Part shown: positions 26,408 to 36,107 of the stretch, one piece after another
Position numbering within the stretch: position 1 is the stretch's first letter
Layout: each line of letters starts with the position of its first letter
Source of the DNA: Allobrachymonas chironomi DSM 19884
GTDB taxonomy: Bacteria > Pseudomonadota > Gammaproteobacteria > Burkholderiales > Burkholderiaceae_C
NCBI RefSeq assembly: GCF_000374625.1
Contig: NZ_KB894777.1
Location: 1-50,511 of the forward strand
Direction: 5' to 3'
Length of the DNA: 50,511 nt
Position numbers and translations under genes: made by a program
Notes under the pieces: generated by a model
What the model saw: the letters and a program-made list of their open reading frames with translations, nothing else
Database searches by the model: none
Told to the model about the DNA's origin: nothing

Positions 26408-27097
26408 TCACCGACCACTACGCAAACCAAACCCCGGCCACACCCACATCGCCAGCGTCCAGCACAGCAATGCCCAGCTAGCCCCGCCGGCCCAGCCCGC
26501 CAGCACGTCCGTGGGCCAGTGCACGCCCAGGTAGATGCGGCTCAGCCCGACCAGCAGTGCTACCAGCATGGCCGACAAGACCACGAAAATCTCCAGCCGC
26601 CGTTCAGTCAGCAGCCTGGCCAGCAACACGCCCAGGGTCAGGTAAACCAGCGTGGAAATCATGGCGTGGCCGCTGGGAAAGCTGGCGGTGAGTACCGTGT
26701 CGCCGTGCGGGAACAGGTTTGGTCGCGGCCGCTGGAACAGCGCCTTGAGCAGAAAGGACAGGCCGGCTCCAACCGAAGTCGATACCAGCACATACAGCGC
26801 CATGCCGCGCCGCCCGAGCAACCAGAGAAAGAGCACGACCAGCAACACCAGCAGGCTCAACACCGATGTGCTGCCCAGCGCCGTGATGTCGCGCGCGGCC
26901 TGATCCAGCCAGGCCGGCCCGACCGCCTGCTGCAGATTGGCGGGATCGCGCATCGCCAGCAGGATGGCGCGGTCCAGTGCGCCGGTTTCGCCTTCGGACA
27001 CTTCCTCGGCCACTGCGATGAACAGCCAGAGACCGATCGCCGCCAGCAGGGCCATGCCGAGCAGCAGGGGTTCGGGACGTCGGATCGGCAGGCGCAT
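26408..27097 (-). CDS. PAP2 superfamily phosphatase (lipid phosphatase-like)
   Basis: This 229-residue inner-membrane protein has about six helices and the three PAP2 motifs in order: KALFQRPRPN, FPSGHAMIS and SRIYLGVHWPTDVLAG. The two catalytic His lie in PSGH and GVHWPTD. Family members dephosphorylate lipid phosphates such as phosphatidylglycerol phosphate or undecaprenyl diphosphate. The start at 27097 is preceded by AAGGA. Its TGA is in phase with the RTX-like remnant that follows, so the 3' end lies at an old deletion junction. The last residues (GFGLRSGR) could be native or altered. Confidence 0.88.
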   Translation of the reverse strand: MRLPIRRPEPLLLGMALLAAIGLWLFIAVAEEVSEGETGALDRAILLAMRDPANLQQAVGPAWLDQAARDITALGSTSVLSLLVLLVVLFLWLLGRRGMALYVLVSTSVGAGLSFLLKALFQRPRPNLFPHGDTVLTASFPSGHAMISTLVYLTLGVLLARLLTERRLEIFVVLSAMLVALLVGLSRIYLGVHWPTDVLAGWAGGASWALLCWTLAMWVWPGFGLRSGR

Positions 27098-27200
27098 GGC
27101 AGTTCCTTCTGGAGCGGGGACAGGTGTCCGATTATCAGCCCTGTCCCGCGCCAGCCCGGCCGGAGATGTCTTCGCCGGCAGAATCGCGCACAATCGGGGC

Positions 27201-27917
27201 ATGACAACACCTGACACTCCCTCCCGCAAGCGCTGTGTGGTGCTGACTGGTGCCGGTATCAGCGCCGACAGTGGACTCGACACTTTCCGCGGAGCCGGTG
27301 GCCTGTGGGAAGGCCACCGCGTGGAAGACGTGGCCACGCCCGAAGCCTTTGCCCGCGATCCGCAGCTGGTGCTGGATTTCTACAACGCGCGCCGCCGCCA
27401 GCTGCGCGAGGTACAGCCCAACGCGGCGCACTATGCCCTCGCCGCACTAGAAGAAGCCTGCGACGTGTACATCGTGACGCAGAACGTGGACAACCTGCAC
27501 GAACGTGCTGGCAGCAGCCGCGTGCTGCACCTGCATGGCGAGCTGATCAAGCTGCGCAGCCAGGACGACGAAGGCCACGTGATCGAATGGCATGGCGACC
27601 AGCCGCCTGACATGAAGGATCCCGCCGGCGCGCCAATGCGGCCGCATATCGTCTGGTTTGGCGAAGCCGTACCGCTGATCGAAGACGCCGTGGACCTGAT
27701 CAGCGATGCCGATATCGTGCTGGTGGTCGGCACCTCGCTCAAGGTCTATCCGGCGGCCGGGCTGATCGAGTACGCCCCGCAGGATGCGTTGTGCGTGTTG
27801 ATCGATCCGCACCCCAACCTGGGAGCGGCAGTAGCCGACCGCGAACTCTATGTGGTGGAAGAACGTGCCGCCACCGGTGTGCCGCTCGTGGTGCAGTCCC
27901 TGATCGAGCAGCTCTGA
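27201..27917 (+). CDS. cobB: Sir2 family NAD-dependent protein deacylase (zinc-less)
   Basis: This 238-residue sirtuin removes acyl groups from lysines using NAD. The sequence has GAGISADSGLDTFRG, TQNVDNLHERAG, the catalytic His in LHLHGEL, and GTSLKVYPAAGLI. The YNAR word in FYNARRRQL matches the Tyr-x-x-Arg pair that lets class III sirtuins accept succinyl or malonyl lysine. The usual four zinc-binding cysteines between the catalytic His and RPHIVWFGE are absent, as in a known subset of short bacterial sirtuins. It is divergent from the PAP2 gene with a 103-bp gap and converges on mgtE. Confidence 0.9.
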   Translation: MTTPDTPSRKRCVVLTGAGISADSGLDTFRGAGGLWEGHRVEDVATPEAFARDPQLVLDFYNARRRQLREVQPNAAHYALAALEEACDVYIVTQNVDNLHERAGSSRVLHLHGELIKLRSQDDEGHVIEWHGDQPPDMKDPAGAPMRPHIVWFGEAVPLIEDAVDLISDADIVLVVGTSLKVYPAAGLIEYAPQDALCVLIDPHPNLGAAVADRELYVVEERAATGVPLVVQSLIEQL

Positions 27918-27926
27918 GCGCGGCGA

Positions 27927-29300
27927 CTACAGCAGGAACAGGGTCGCCAGCGCCAGGAACACGCCAAAGCCGATGCCGTCGGTCAGCATGGTCAGCACCA
28001 CGCCACCGGCCAGCGCCGGGTCCAGACCCAGGCGCTGCAGCAGCAGCGGAATCATGGCGCCACTGAGCGTGCCGTTGACCAGGTTGATGAACACCGCCAC
28101 GGCAAACACCGCAGCCAGTGCCGGAATGTCAAACCAGACCAGGACCACCGCGCCGACGATCATGGCCCAGAACAGGCCGTTGAGCGAGGCCACGGCCAGT
28201 TCGCGCCGCATCAGGGCACCGGTGTTGCGCCGGCTCACCTGCTCGGTCGCCAGGCCGCGCGTGACCAGCGTCAGGGTCTGGTTGCCGGCCACGCCGCCCA
28301 TGCTGGCCACCACCGGCATCAGTACCGCCAACGCCACCATGGCCTCGATGGCCCCCCCAAAGCGGCCAATGATCCAGGCCGAGATCAGCGCATTGAACAG
28401 ATTGACGCCCAGCCAGATGGCACGTGATCGCACACTGCGCCCGACCGGCTCGAACAGATCGGAGGCCTGATCCAGGCCGGCCGCCGCCAGCGCGCTGTGC
28501 TCGGCATCTTCTTCCAGCACGTCGACCATGTCATCGATCGTGATACGCCCCAGCAGGCGGCCTTCGGCATCCAGCACCGGGGCCGAGATCCAGTTGCGGT
28601 CACGGAATCGGCGTGCCACCTTGCTCGCCGGCATGGTCACCGGCACCCCTTCGACACTGGTATCCATCACTTCGCGGACCAGCTTGTCGCCGCCCAGCGA
28701 CACCAGATCGACCAGCGACAGCACACCCTGAAAACGGCCGGCCGCATCGATCACCATCAGGCTGTCGGTGGTGGCCGGCATGACGTTGTGCTGCTTGCGC
28801 CGCATCATGCGCAGATAGCGCCGCACCACCGACAGGCGCATGTCGTCGCGGATCACGATGGCATCGGCGTCCATCATGCCGCCGGCGCTGTCTTGCGGGT
28901 ACTGGCGCAGCTGCTCCAGCCGCTCGCGTCGCTGCGCGTTCATGTCGCGCACCACCGCCTGCATCACCTGTGGCGGCAGCCGGTCGTACAGGTCGGCCAG
29001 CGCATCCAGATCCAGGTCATGGATCGCCTCGGCCAGGCGCTGGGCCTTGGTCGCGCCAATCAGCTGTTGACGCACACTGGCGCTGGTTTCCATCATCACC
29101 GCGCCCAGCGCCGCCGGCTCCAGCTCTGCCGCCACGCGCAGGCGCTGGCCCTTGGGCAGCCCCTCCAGCACGCCGGCGATATCGGCCGGGTGCAAGGTGC
29201 GCAACAGCGACCGCAAGGCTTCGGGCGAGGCATCTTGCACCAGCTCGACAACATGGTCTGCCAGGTCGCGGTCGTTCAGCAGGGAGGGGGTGGAGGGCAT
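27927..29300 (-). CDS. mgtE: magnesium transporter MgtE
   Basis: This 457-residue Mg2+ channel of the MgtE/SLC41 family has three parts. The N domain (about residues 10-135) contains [14 protein letters not shown] and [13 protein letters not shown] pair (about 140-265) contains [14 protein letters not shown] and [23 protein letters not shown]. The membrane domain of five helices (about 285-457) contains [24 protein letters not shown] and [24 protein letters not shown]-like segments with the pore region. N and CBS domains sense cytoplasmic Mg2+. The start at 29300 matches the family, and the open frame upstream to 29375 does not. Confidence 0.93.
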   Translation of the reverse strand: MPSTPSLLNDRDLADHVVELVQDASPEALRSLLRTLHPADIAGVLEGLPKGQRLRVAAELEPAALGAVMMETSASVRQQLIGATKAQRLAEAIHDLDLDALADLYDRLPPQVMQAVVRDMNAQRRERLEQLRQYPQDSAGGMMDADAIVIRDDMRLSVVRRYLRMMRRKQHNVMPATTDSLMVIDAAGRFQGVLSLVDLVSLGGDKLVREVMDTSVEGVPVTMPASKVARRFRDRNWISAPVLDAEGRLLGRITIDDMVDVLEEDAEHSALAAAGLDQASDLFEPVGRSVRSRAIWLGVNLFNALISAWIIGRFGGAIEAMVALAVLMPVVASMGGVAGNQTLTLVTRGLATEQVSRRNTGALMRRELAVASLNGLFWAMIVGAVVLVWFDIPALAAVFAVAVFINLVNGTLSGAMIPLLLQRLGLDPALAGGVVLTMLTDGIGFGVFLALATLFLL

Positions 29301-29474
29301 CGGGTCTTTCGAAAACAAAACGGTACACCCTACCCAATCGCCGGGCCTCTTGTCAAGCCGGCACACGCCTGTCATGCAACCGACAAATCTCCTTCACGAA
29401 CCTGCCATGGCGGATTCATACCATGCCTGCAGGGCAGCAGTCTTGATGCGCTGCAGCAAAACCGGAGAAAGACC

Positions 29475-30641
29475 ATGAAGATTGCGATTGCCGGAACCGG
29501 TTACGTGGGCATGTCGATTGCGGTGCTGCTGGCCCAGCACCAGGAAGTCGTGGCGCTGGACATCGTGCCGCAGCGGGTGGCCCTGATCAACGCCGGCCGG
29601 TCGCCAATTGCCGATACCGACATCGAGCACTACCTGCAACAGCGGCCGCTGCAACTGCGTGCCACGCTGGATGCCGAGGAGGCCTTTCGCGATGCCGATT
29701 ACGTGGTGATCGCCACGCCGACCGATTACGATCCGGAAACCGGCAGCTTCGATACCAGCTCGGTCGAGGCCGTGATCCGCCAGGTGATGCAGCTGGCACC
29801 GCAGGCGGTGATGGTAATCAAGTCCACCATCCCGGTCGGCTATACCGAACGCATGCGGCGCGAGTTGGGCACGGAGCAGCTGATCTTCTCGCCGGAGTTC
29901 CTGCGCGAGGGCAAGGCACTGCACGACAATCTGTACCCCTCGCGCATCATCATCGGCGAGGATTCGGAACGGGCACGCCGTTTTGCCGCCCTGTTGCAGC
30001 AGGGCGCCGAACGCCAGGATGTACCGGTGCTGTACACCGGCGCCACCGAGGCCGAGGCGGTCAAGCTGTTTTCCAATACCTACCTGGCCATGCGCGTAGC
30101 CTATTTCAACGAGCTCGACACCTACGCCGCCACCCATGCCCTGGACACGCGCCAGATCATTGACGGCGTGGGCATGGACCCGCGCATCGGCAGCCACTAC
30201 AACAACCCCTCGTTCGGTTACGGCGGCTATTGCCTGCCCAAGGATACGCAGCAGCTGCTGGCCAATTACCGCGATGTACCGCAGAACCTGATCCGCGCCA
30301 TCGTCGATTCCAACACCACGCGCAAGGATTTCATCGCCGACGAGATCATCCGCCAGCAGCCGCGCACGGTGGGCGTATTCCGCCTGATCATGAAGTCCGG
30401 CTCGGACAACTTCCGCTCCTCCAGTGTGCAGGGCATCATGAAGCGCATCAAGGGCCGGGGCATCCGCGTCATCGTCCACGAACCGGCGCTGGAAGCGGAG
30501 CACTTTTTCCGCTCGCCCGTGGTGCACGATCTCGCTGCCTTCAAGCAGGAAGCCGACATCATCCTGGCCAACCGCCACAGCCCGCAGCTGGCCGATGTCG
30601 CGCACAAGGTCTATACGCGCGACCTGTTCGGCAACGACTGA
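29475..30641 (+). CDS. ugd: UDP-glucose 6-dehydrogenase
   Basis: This 388-residue NAD-dependent enzyme oxidises UDP-glucose to UDP-glucuronate for capsule, LPS or colanic-acid-type sugars. The N-terminal Rossmann motif is [19 protein letters not shown]. The central region has [23 protein letters not shown]. The catalytic Cys sits in [16 protein letters not shown], and the C-terminal UDP-binding domain starts near residue 300. Its length matches the short E. coli/Klebsiella type. GGAGAAAGACC precedes the ATG. No sugar-polymer genes flank it. Confidence 0.95.
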   Translation: MKIAIAGTGYVGMSIAVLLAQHQEVVALDIVPQRVALINAGRSPIADTDIEHYLQQRPLQLRATLDAEEAFRDADYVVIATPTDYDPETGSFDTSSVEAVIRQVMQLAPQAVMVIKSTIPVGYTERMRRELGTEQLIFSPEFLREGKALHDNLYPSRIIIGEDSERARRFAALLQQGAERQDVPVLYTGATEAEAVKLFSNTYLAMRVAYFNELDTYAATHALDTRQIIDGVGMDPRIGSHYNNPSFGYGGYCLPKDTQQLLANYRDVPQNLIRAIVDSNTTRKDFIADEIIRQQPRTVGVFRLIMKSGSDNFRSSSVQGIMKRIKGRGIRVIVHEPALEAEHFFRSPVVHDLAAFKQEADIILANRHSPQLADVAHKVYTRDLFGND

Positions 30642-30863
30642 CCCCCAGTATCGGGGAGTATGTCCCCATATGCCTCGCGGAATTAATGTAACAAGCTGGA
30701 TTTCGTGTGCAAAGGGTAATCCCTGACGCCTCCCTCTGGGAGCTGCTGAAGCCTTGAGCACACAAATTACGGGTCAGGCAATTGTCAGGGAAAACCTGAG
30801 TCCGATCGTGCTTTTCTGCAGCGTAGACTGCGCCGGTCTTACCCAACCCCGGTACACAGCACG
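30642..30863 (+). promoter_or_regulatory. intergenic region ahead of the liv-type operon
   Basis: This 222-bp stretch has no gene. It holds CCCC-AGTATC-GGGG and CTCC-CTCT-GGGAG hairpins, and several TCAGG words including GTCAGGGAAAACCTGAGTC just before the operon. These could be a regulator site and promoter for the amino-acid transporter. No clear -35/-10 pair was recognised. Confidence 0.4.
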
Positions 30864-31634
<771 letters not shown>

Positions 31635-31635
31635 G

Positions 31636-32394
31636 ATGGAAGCCGTGATCGAGAAAACTGCTGCCAGCCACGCCGCCACCGGCGCCCCGGTGCTGGAAAT
31701 CAGCGACCTGCACGCCTGGTATGGCGAATCCCATATCCTGCATGGCGTCAACCTGACCGTGAACAAGGGCGAGGTGGTCAGCCTGCTGGGCCGCAACGGT
31801 GCCGGCCGCACCACCACCCTGCGCGCCATCATGGGCCTGACCGGCAAGCGCCGTGGTTCCATCAAGGTCAATGGCGTGGAAACCATCCGCATGCCCACCT
31901 ACCGCATCGCCCACATGGGCGTGGGCTACTGTCCGGAAGAACGCGGCATCTTCGCCAGCCTGAGCTGCGAGGAGAACCTCTACCTGCCGCCGCGCGTGCG
32001 CAGCAAGCAGCCGCAGCCGCCCATGCACACCAAGGAAATCTACGAGATGTTCCCCAACCTGGAACGTCGCAAGAACAGCCCCGGTACCCGCCTGTCGGGT
32101 GGCGAGCAGCAGATGCTGGCCGTGGCCCGCATCCTGCACACCGGGGCCAACCTGCTGCTACTCGACGAGATCTCCGAAGGCCTGGCCCCGGTGATCGTGC
32201 AGGCGCTGGCGCGCATGATCACCATGCTGAAGTCCAAGGGCTACACGGTGGTGATGGTGGAGCAGAACTTCCACTTTGCCGCTCCGCTGGCCGACCGCAT
32301 GTACGTCATGGAGCACGGCGAGATCATCGAGCAGTTCTCCGCTGACCAGTTGCAGGAAAAGATGCCTGTGCTCAACGAGCTGCTGGGCGTCTGA
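31636..32394 (+). CDS. livF: branched-chain amino acid-type ABC transporter ATP-binding protein LivF
   Basis: This 252-residue ABC ATPase contains LHAWYGESHILHGVNLTVNKGEVVSLLGRNGAGRTTTLRAIMGL, the late YCPEERGIFASLSCEENL segment, signature LSGGEQQMLAVARIL, Walker B LLLLDEISEGLAPVI and switch MVEQN. These are all LivF hallmarks. The Walker A lysine position is Arg (NGAGRTT), a substitution met in some proteobacterial LivF proteins. The first 17 residues before the core are non-conserved. It is translated almost continuously with livG. Confidence 0.92.
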   Translation: MEAVIEKTAASHAATGAPVLEISDLHAWYGESHILHGVNLTVNKGEVVSLLGRNGAGRTTTLRAIMGLTGKRRGSIKVNGVETIRMPTYRIAHMGVGYCPEERGIFASLSCEENLYLPPRVRSKQPQPPMHTKEIYEMFPNLERRKNSPGTRLSGGEQQMLAVARILHTGANLLLLDEISEGLAPVIVQALARMITMLKSKGYTVVMVEQNFHFAAPLADRMYVMEHGEIIEQFSADQLQEKMPVLNELLGV

Positions 32395-32459
32395 TCATTG
32401 CCTTTCCTTTTTCCGTTTTTTCACACGCACTCCAACTATCCACCCCAGGAGACATACCC

Positions 32460-33737
32460 ATGAAAATCAAGCAAAGCGCTACCCTCACCGCGATCGCTGC
32501 ATCGATCCTGATGCTGACCGCCTGTGGCAAGCAGGCCAGTACCACGGCGCCGGCAGCCTCCGGTGCCAGCGGCACTGCTGCCGCAGCCACGGCCGGCGGC
32601 AGCGGTGATGTGATCCGCATCGGCTTTACCACGGACATGTCCGGCGTCTATTCCGACGTGGACGGCAAGGCCGGTGCCGAAGCGATCCAGATGGCGATCG
32701 ACGACTTTGGTGGTGAAGTGCTGGGCAAGAAGGTCGAGCTGGTCAGCGCCGACCACCAGAACAAGGCCGACATCGCCGCCTCCAAGGCACGCGAGTGGCT
32801 GGACCAGAGCAATGTGCAGATGATGATTGGCGGCACCAACTCCGCCACCGCCCTGGCTACCGCCAAGATCATGGCCGAGAAGAAGAAGCCCTACTTCATC
32901 ATCGGTGCCGGCTCTGCACGCATCACCAACGAGGACTGCACGCCCTACAACGTGCACTACGCCTATGACACGGTGGCGCTGGCACGCGTGGCCGGCAAGG
33001 CCCTGATCGAGCGCGGCGACAAGGCCTGGTACTTCCTGACCGCCGACTATGCCTTCGGCCACTCGCTGGAAAAGGACACCTCCGACATCGTCAAGGCCGG
33101 TGGCGGCCAGGTGCTGGGCTCGGTCAAGGTGCCGCTGGGCAACTCCGACTTCTCCTCCTTCCTGCTGCAGGCCAAGCAGTCCGGCGCCCAGGTGCTGGGC
33201 CTGGCCAATGCCGGTGGCGACTTCATCAACAGCGTGAAGGCAGCCAACGAATTCGGCCTGACCAAGGACATGAAGCTGGCCGGTCTGCTGGTGTTCATCA
33301 ACGACGTGAACAGCCTGGGCCTGAAGGATGCCCAGGGCCTGCTGGTGACGACCAGCTGGTACTGGAACCAGAATGACGACACGCGCAAGTTCGCCAAGCG
33401 CTTCTACGAGAAGTTCAACCGCATGCCGAGCATGCTGCAGGCCGCCGACTACTCGGCCACCACCACCTGGCTGAACGCGGTCAAGACCACCGGCACCACC
33501 GATGGCGACAAGGTCATGGAGCACATCAAGAGCACGCCGATCAACGACATGTTCGTCAAGGATGGCAAGGTGCGTGAAGACGGCCGCCTGATGCAGACCA
33601 TGTACCTGATGCAGGTCAAGACGCCCGAGGAGTCCAAGGAACCCTGGGACTACTACAAGGAAGTGAAGGCGGTGCCGGGCGACGAGGCCTACACCCCGAT
33701 CGCCGATTCCAAGTGCAGCTTCGTCAAGAAGTCCTGA
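32460..33737 (+). CDS. branched-chain amino acid-type ABC transporter substrate-binding lipoprotein
   Basis: This 425-residue protein has a lipobox (ILMLTAC, Cys22) and an Ala/Gly/Ser-rich linker to about residue 48. A type I periplasmic-binding fold of the LivJ/LivK (Peripla_BP_6) family follows. Typical segments are IRIGFTTDMSGVYSDVDGKAGAEAIQMAIDDFGG, VQMMIGGTNSATALA, DKAWYFLTADYAFGHSLEKD and QAADYSATTTWLNAV. Its C-terminal 50 residues are closely matched by a remnant behind livM. It lies between the two ATPase genes and the permeases. The ligand is not known. Confidence 0.9.
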   Translation: MKIKQSATLTAIAASILMLTACGKQASTTAPAASGASGTAAAATAGGSGDVIRIGFTTDMSGVYSDVDGKAGAEAIQMAIDDFGGEVLGKKVELVSADHQNKADIAASKAREWLDQSNVQMMIGGTNSATALATAKIMAEKKKPYFIIGAGSARITNEDCTPYNVHYAYDTVALARVAGKALIERGDKAWYFLTADYAFGHSLEKDTSDIVKAGGGQVLGSVKVPLGNSDFSSFLLQAKQSGAQVLGLANAGGDFINSVKAANEFGLTKDMKLAGLLVFINDVNSLGLKDAQGLLVTTSWYWNQNDDTRKFAKRFYEKFNRMPSMLQAADYSATTTWLNAVKTTGTTDGDKVMEHIKSTPINDMFVKDGKVREDGRLMQTMYLMQVKTPEESKEPWDYYKEVKAVPGDEAYTPIADSKCSFVKKS

Positions 33738-33838
33738 TCTGACTGCCTCCCCGGCGGCTGCCGCTACACGGCGGCAGCCCGCTGACACGCCGGGCCGGCA
33801 ACGGTCCGGCTCCCTCCCACCCTGAATACTGCATTCCC

Positions 33839-34723
33839 ATGGAAATATTCGGCATTCCCCTGGCGGGCGTCCTGAGCCAGCTGCTGATCGGCCTGGTCAA
33901 CGGCTCCTTCTACGCCATGCTCAGCCTCGGCCTGGCCGTCATCTTCGGCCTGCTCAACGTCGTCAACTTCGCCCACGGCGCCATGTTCATGCTTGGCGCC
34001 ATGTTCGCCTGGATGGGCGGCCAATACCTGGGACTCAGCTACTGGGTCATGCTGTTCCTGTCACCGCTGGTGGTGTTCGCCATCGGCATCGTGATCGAGA
34101 AACTCTTCCTCAAGCACCTCTACAAGCTGGACCACCTCTACGGCCTGCTGCTGACCTTCGGCATCACCCTCGTCGTCGAGGGCCTGCTGCGTACCCAGTA
34201 CGGTGTCTCCGGCCTCTCCTACAGCCCGCCCGAGCTGCTGCGCGGCTCCACCGATCTCGGCTTCATGGTGCTGCCCAACTACCGCGCCTGGGTCGTGTTC
34301 GCCTCCCTCATCGTTTGCCTGGGCACCTGGTTCGTGATCGAGAAAACCAAGCTCGGCGCCCTGCTGCGTGCCGGTACCGAGAACCCCAAGCTGGTCGAGG
34401 CCTTCGGCATCAACGTCCCGCTGATGGTGACGCTGACCTACGGTCTGGGCGTGGCCCTGGCCGCCGTCGCCGGCGTGCTGGCTGCCCCCGTGCTGCAGGT
34501 CAGCCCGCTGATGGGCTCCAACCTGATCATCGTGGTGTTTGCCGTGGTGGTGATCGGCGGCATGGGCTCGATCCTGGGCTCCATCGTCACCGGCCTGGCA
34601 CTGGGTGTGATCGAGGGCATGACCAAGGTGTTCTACCCCGAGGCGTCCACCACCGTGGTGTTCGTGATCATGGTGCTGGTGCTGATGTTCCGCCCTGCGG
34701 GACTGTTCGGCAAGGAAAAGTAA
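33839..34723 (+). CDS. livH: branched-chain amino acid-type ABC transporter permease LivH
   Basis: This 294-residue permease has about eight helices and the LivH signatures: QLLIGLVNGSFYAMLSLGLAVIFGLLNVVNFAHGAMFMLGA at the N-terminus, ENPKLVEAFGINVPLM in the ATPase-contacting loop, and IVVFAVVVIGGMGSILGSIVTGL near the C-terminus. It forms the membrane channel with LivM, encoded 19 bp downstream. Codon choice in the first part is strongly C-ending, like livG. Confidence 0.92.
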   Translation: MEIFGIPLAGVLSQLLIGLVNGSFYAMLSLGLAVIFGLLNVVNFAHGAMFMLGAMFAWMGGQYLGLSYWVMLFLSPLVVFAIGIVIEKLFLKHLYKLDHLYGLLLTFGITLVVEGLLRTQYGVSGLSYSPPELLRGSTDLGFMVLPNYRAWVVFASLIVCLGTWFVIEKTKLGALLRAGTENPKLVEAFGINVPLMVTLTYGLGVALAAVAGVLAAPVLQVSPLMGSNLIIVVFAVVVIGGMGSILGSIVTGLALGVIEGMTKVFYPEASTTVVFVIMVLVLMFRPAGLFGKEK

Positions 34724-34742
34724 GCAGTAAAGGCCCTAAAAA

Positions 34743-35729
34743 ATGAACAAGACCATCGGTTACGCACTCCTCCTGCTGCTGGCACTGGCTGCACCCTTCA
34801 TGGTGTATCCCGTGTTCATGATGAAGCTGCTGTGCTTCATCCTGTTTGCCTGCGCCTTCAACCTGCTGCTGGGCTACACCGGCCTGCTGTCCTTCGGCCA
34901 CGCCGCCTTCCTTGGCGGTGCCGGCTACATCACCGGCTGGGTCATGACCAGCGTGATTCCCGATCCGGTCATCGGCATCCTCGCCGGTACCGCCTTTGCC
35001 ACCCTGGTCGGCGTGATCATGGGCTATGTGGCGATCCGCCGCCAGGGCATCTACTTCGCCATGATCACGCTGGCACTGGCGCAGATGTTCTTCTTCATCT
35101 GCCTGCAGGCCAAGTTCACTGGTGGCGAGGACGGTCTGCAGGGTGTACCGCGCGGCATGATTGCCAGCATCCTGGATCTGAACAATGACTTCACCATGTA
35201 CTACGTGGTACTGGCCATCGTGGTTGCGGCCTACCTGCTGATCTACCGCACCGTGCATTCGCCCTACGGCCAGATCCTGAAGGCGATCAAGGAGAACGAG
35301 CCGCGCACCATCTCGCTGGGCTACGACGTGGATCGCTTCAAGCTGCTGTGCTTCACGCTGTCGGCAGCGCTGGCCGGGCTGGCCGGTGCGACCAAGACGG
35401 TGGTGCTGGGCTTTGCCACGCTGACCGACGTGCACTGGTCGATGTCCGGTCTGGTGATCCTGATGACGCTGATTGGCGGCATGGGCACGCTGCTGGGGCC
35501 GGTCGTCGGTGCCACCATCGTGGTGATCCTGGAGAACCGCCTGGGCAACATCGGCAACTTCCTGGCCAACCTGACCGGCGTGAGCTGGTTCAACAGCCTG
35601 GGTGAACAGGTCACCATGGTGATCGGCTTCATCTTCGTGATCTGCGTGATGCTGTTCCGCCGCGGCATGGTGGGAGAGTGGCTGGCCTTTGTGGATCGTC
35701 TGCGAGGACGCAAGCGCAAACCGGCCTGA
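34743..35729 (+). CDS. livM: branched-chain amino acid-type ABC transporter permease LivM
   Basis: This 328-residue permease has the LivM pattern: FACAFNLLLGYTGLLSFGHAAFLGGAGYITGW, AIRRQGIYFAMITLALAQMFFF, the loop KAIKENEPRTISLGYDVDRFKLLCFTLSAALAGLAGA, and LVILMTLIGGMGTLLGPVVGA. It is the partner of LivH. The stop codon TGA at 35727-35729 coincides with the first base of a reading-frame remnant of a binding protein, so the end of the gene lies at a rearrangement point. Confidence 0.92.
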   Translation: MNKTIGYALLLLLALAAPFMVYPVFMMKLLCFILFACAFNLLLGYTGLLSFGHAAFLGGAGYITGWVMTSVIPDPVIGILAGTAFATLVGVIMGYVAIRRQGIYFAMITLALAQMFFFICLQAKFTGGEDGLQGVPRGMIASILDLNNDFTMYYVVLAIVVAAYLLIYRTVHSPYGQILKAIKENEPRTISLGYDVDRFKLLCFTLSAALAGLAGATKTVVLGFATLTDVHWSMSGLVILMTLIGGMGTLLGPVVGATIVVILENRLGNIGNFLANLTGVSWFNSLGEQVTMVIGFIFVICVMLFRRGMVGEWLAFVDRLRGRKRKPA

Positions 35730-35883
35730 CAAGCTGCTGCGCCCGATGTATCTGGTGCAGGTGAAGACAGCAGCCGAGTCCCAGAGTGCCTGGGACCTGT
35801 ACAAGACCGTGCAGGAGGTGTCCGGTGAAGACGCCTTCACGCCACGCGCCGAGTCCAAGTGCCGGCTGATGCCCAAGGCCTGA
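35728..35883 (+). pseudogene. C-terminal remnant of a second substrate-binding protein
   Basis: The frame DKLLRPMYLVQVKTAAES, then WDLYKTVQEVSGEDAFTPRAESKC, ending at TGA 35881-35883, aligns without gaps with the C-terminus of the binding protein at 32460-33737 (GRLMQTMYLMQVKTPEES, then WDYYKEVKAVPGDEAYTPIADSKC). Roughly half of the 50 residues are identical, so it derives from a diverged paralogue and not from a recent copy. There is no start of its own. The similarity begins exactly at the livM stop, which points to an internal deletion that removed the rest of that gene. Confidence 0.8.
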
Positions 35884-35910
35884 CCGCATCTGCGACGCTT
35901 CCCCGCTCCA

Positions 35911-35938
35911 CCCCGGCAGCCCCCTGCCGGGGTTTTTT
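35911..35938 (+). terminator. intrinsic terminator of the liv-type operon
   Basis: CCCCGGCAG (35911-35919) pairs with CTGCCGGGG (35924-35932) across CCCC, followed by six T. It was presumably the terminator of the lost binding-protein gene. The following 169 bp to the next ATG holds a TAGAAT word at 36014-36019 that may be a -10. Confidence 0.93.
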
Positions 35939-36107
35939 ACATGGATCTGTCAATTCCGCCCAGGTGAATCGGCCAGCCGCGAGACTTCCTTCACGTTCTG
36001 GCCGAAAAAGTGCCTAGAATCAGGACATTGGCCTTTTCCGGGCTACGCGCCCACTGCGGGCATCCCTGCCAACAGGCTATCCCCCGAAAGCTCCCTGGAG
36101 GATCCGC

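Noticed and set aside
28497-29474. A long in-frame extension upstream of ugd.
   Set aside because: It is antisense to mgtE. The Rossmann motif of Ugd starts right after ATG 29475, which has its own ribosome site.
35689-35883. A small intact gene of 64 codons starting ATG 35689 inside livM.
   Set aside because: The first 13 codons are an out-of-phase reading of livM. Only the part after the livM stop resembles a protein, and that is the tail of a binding protein.
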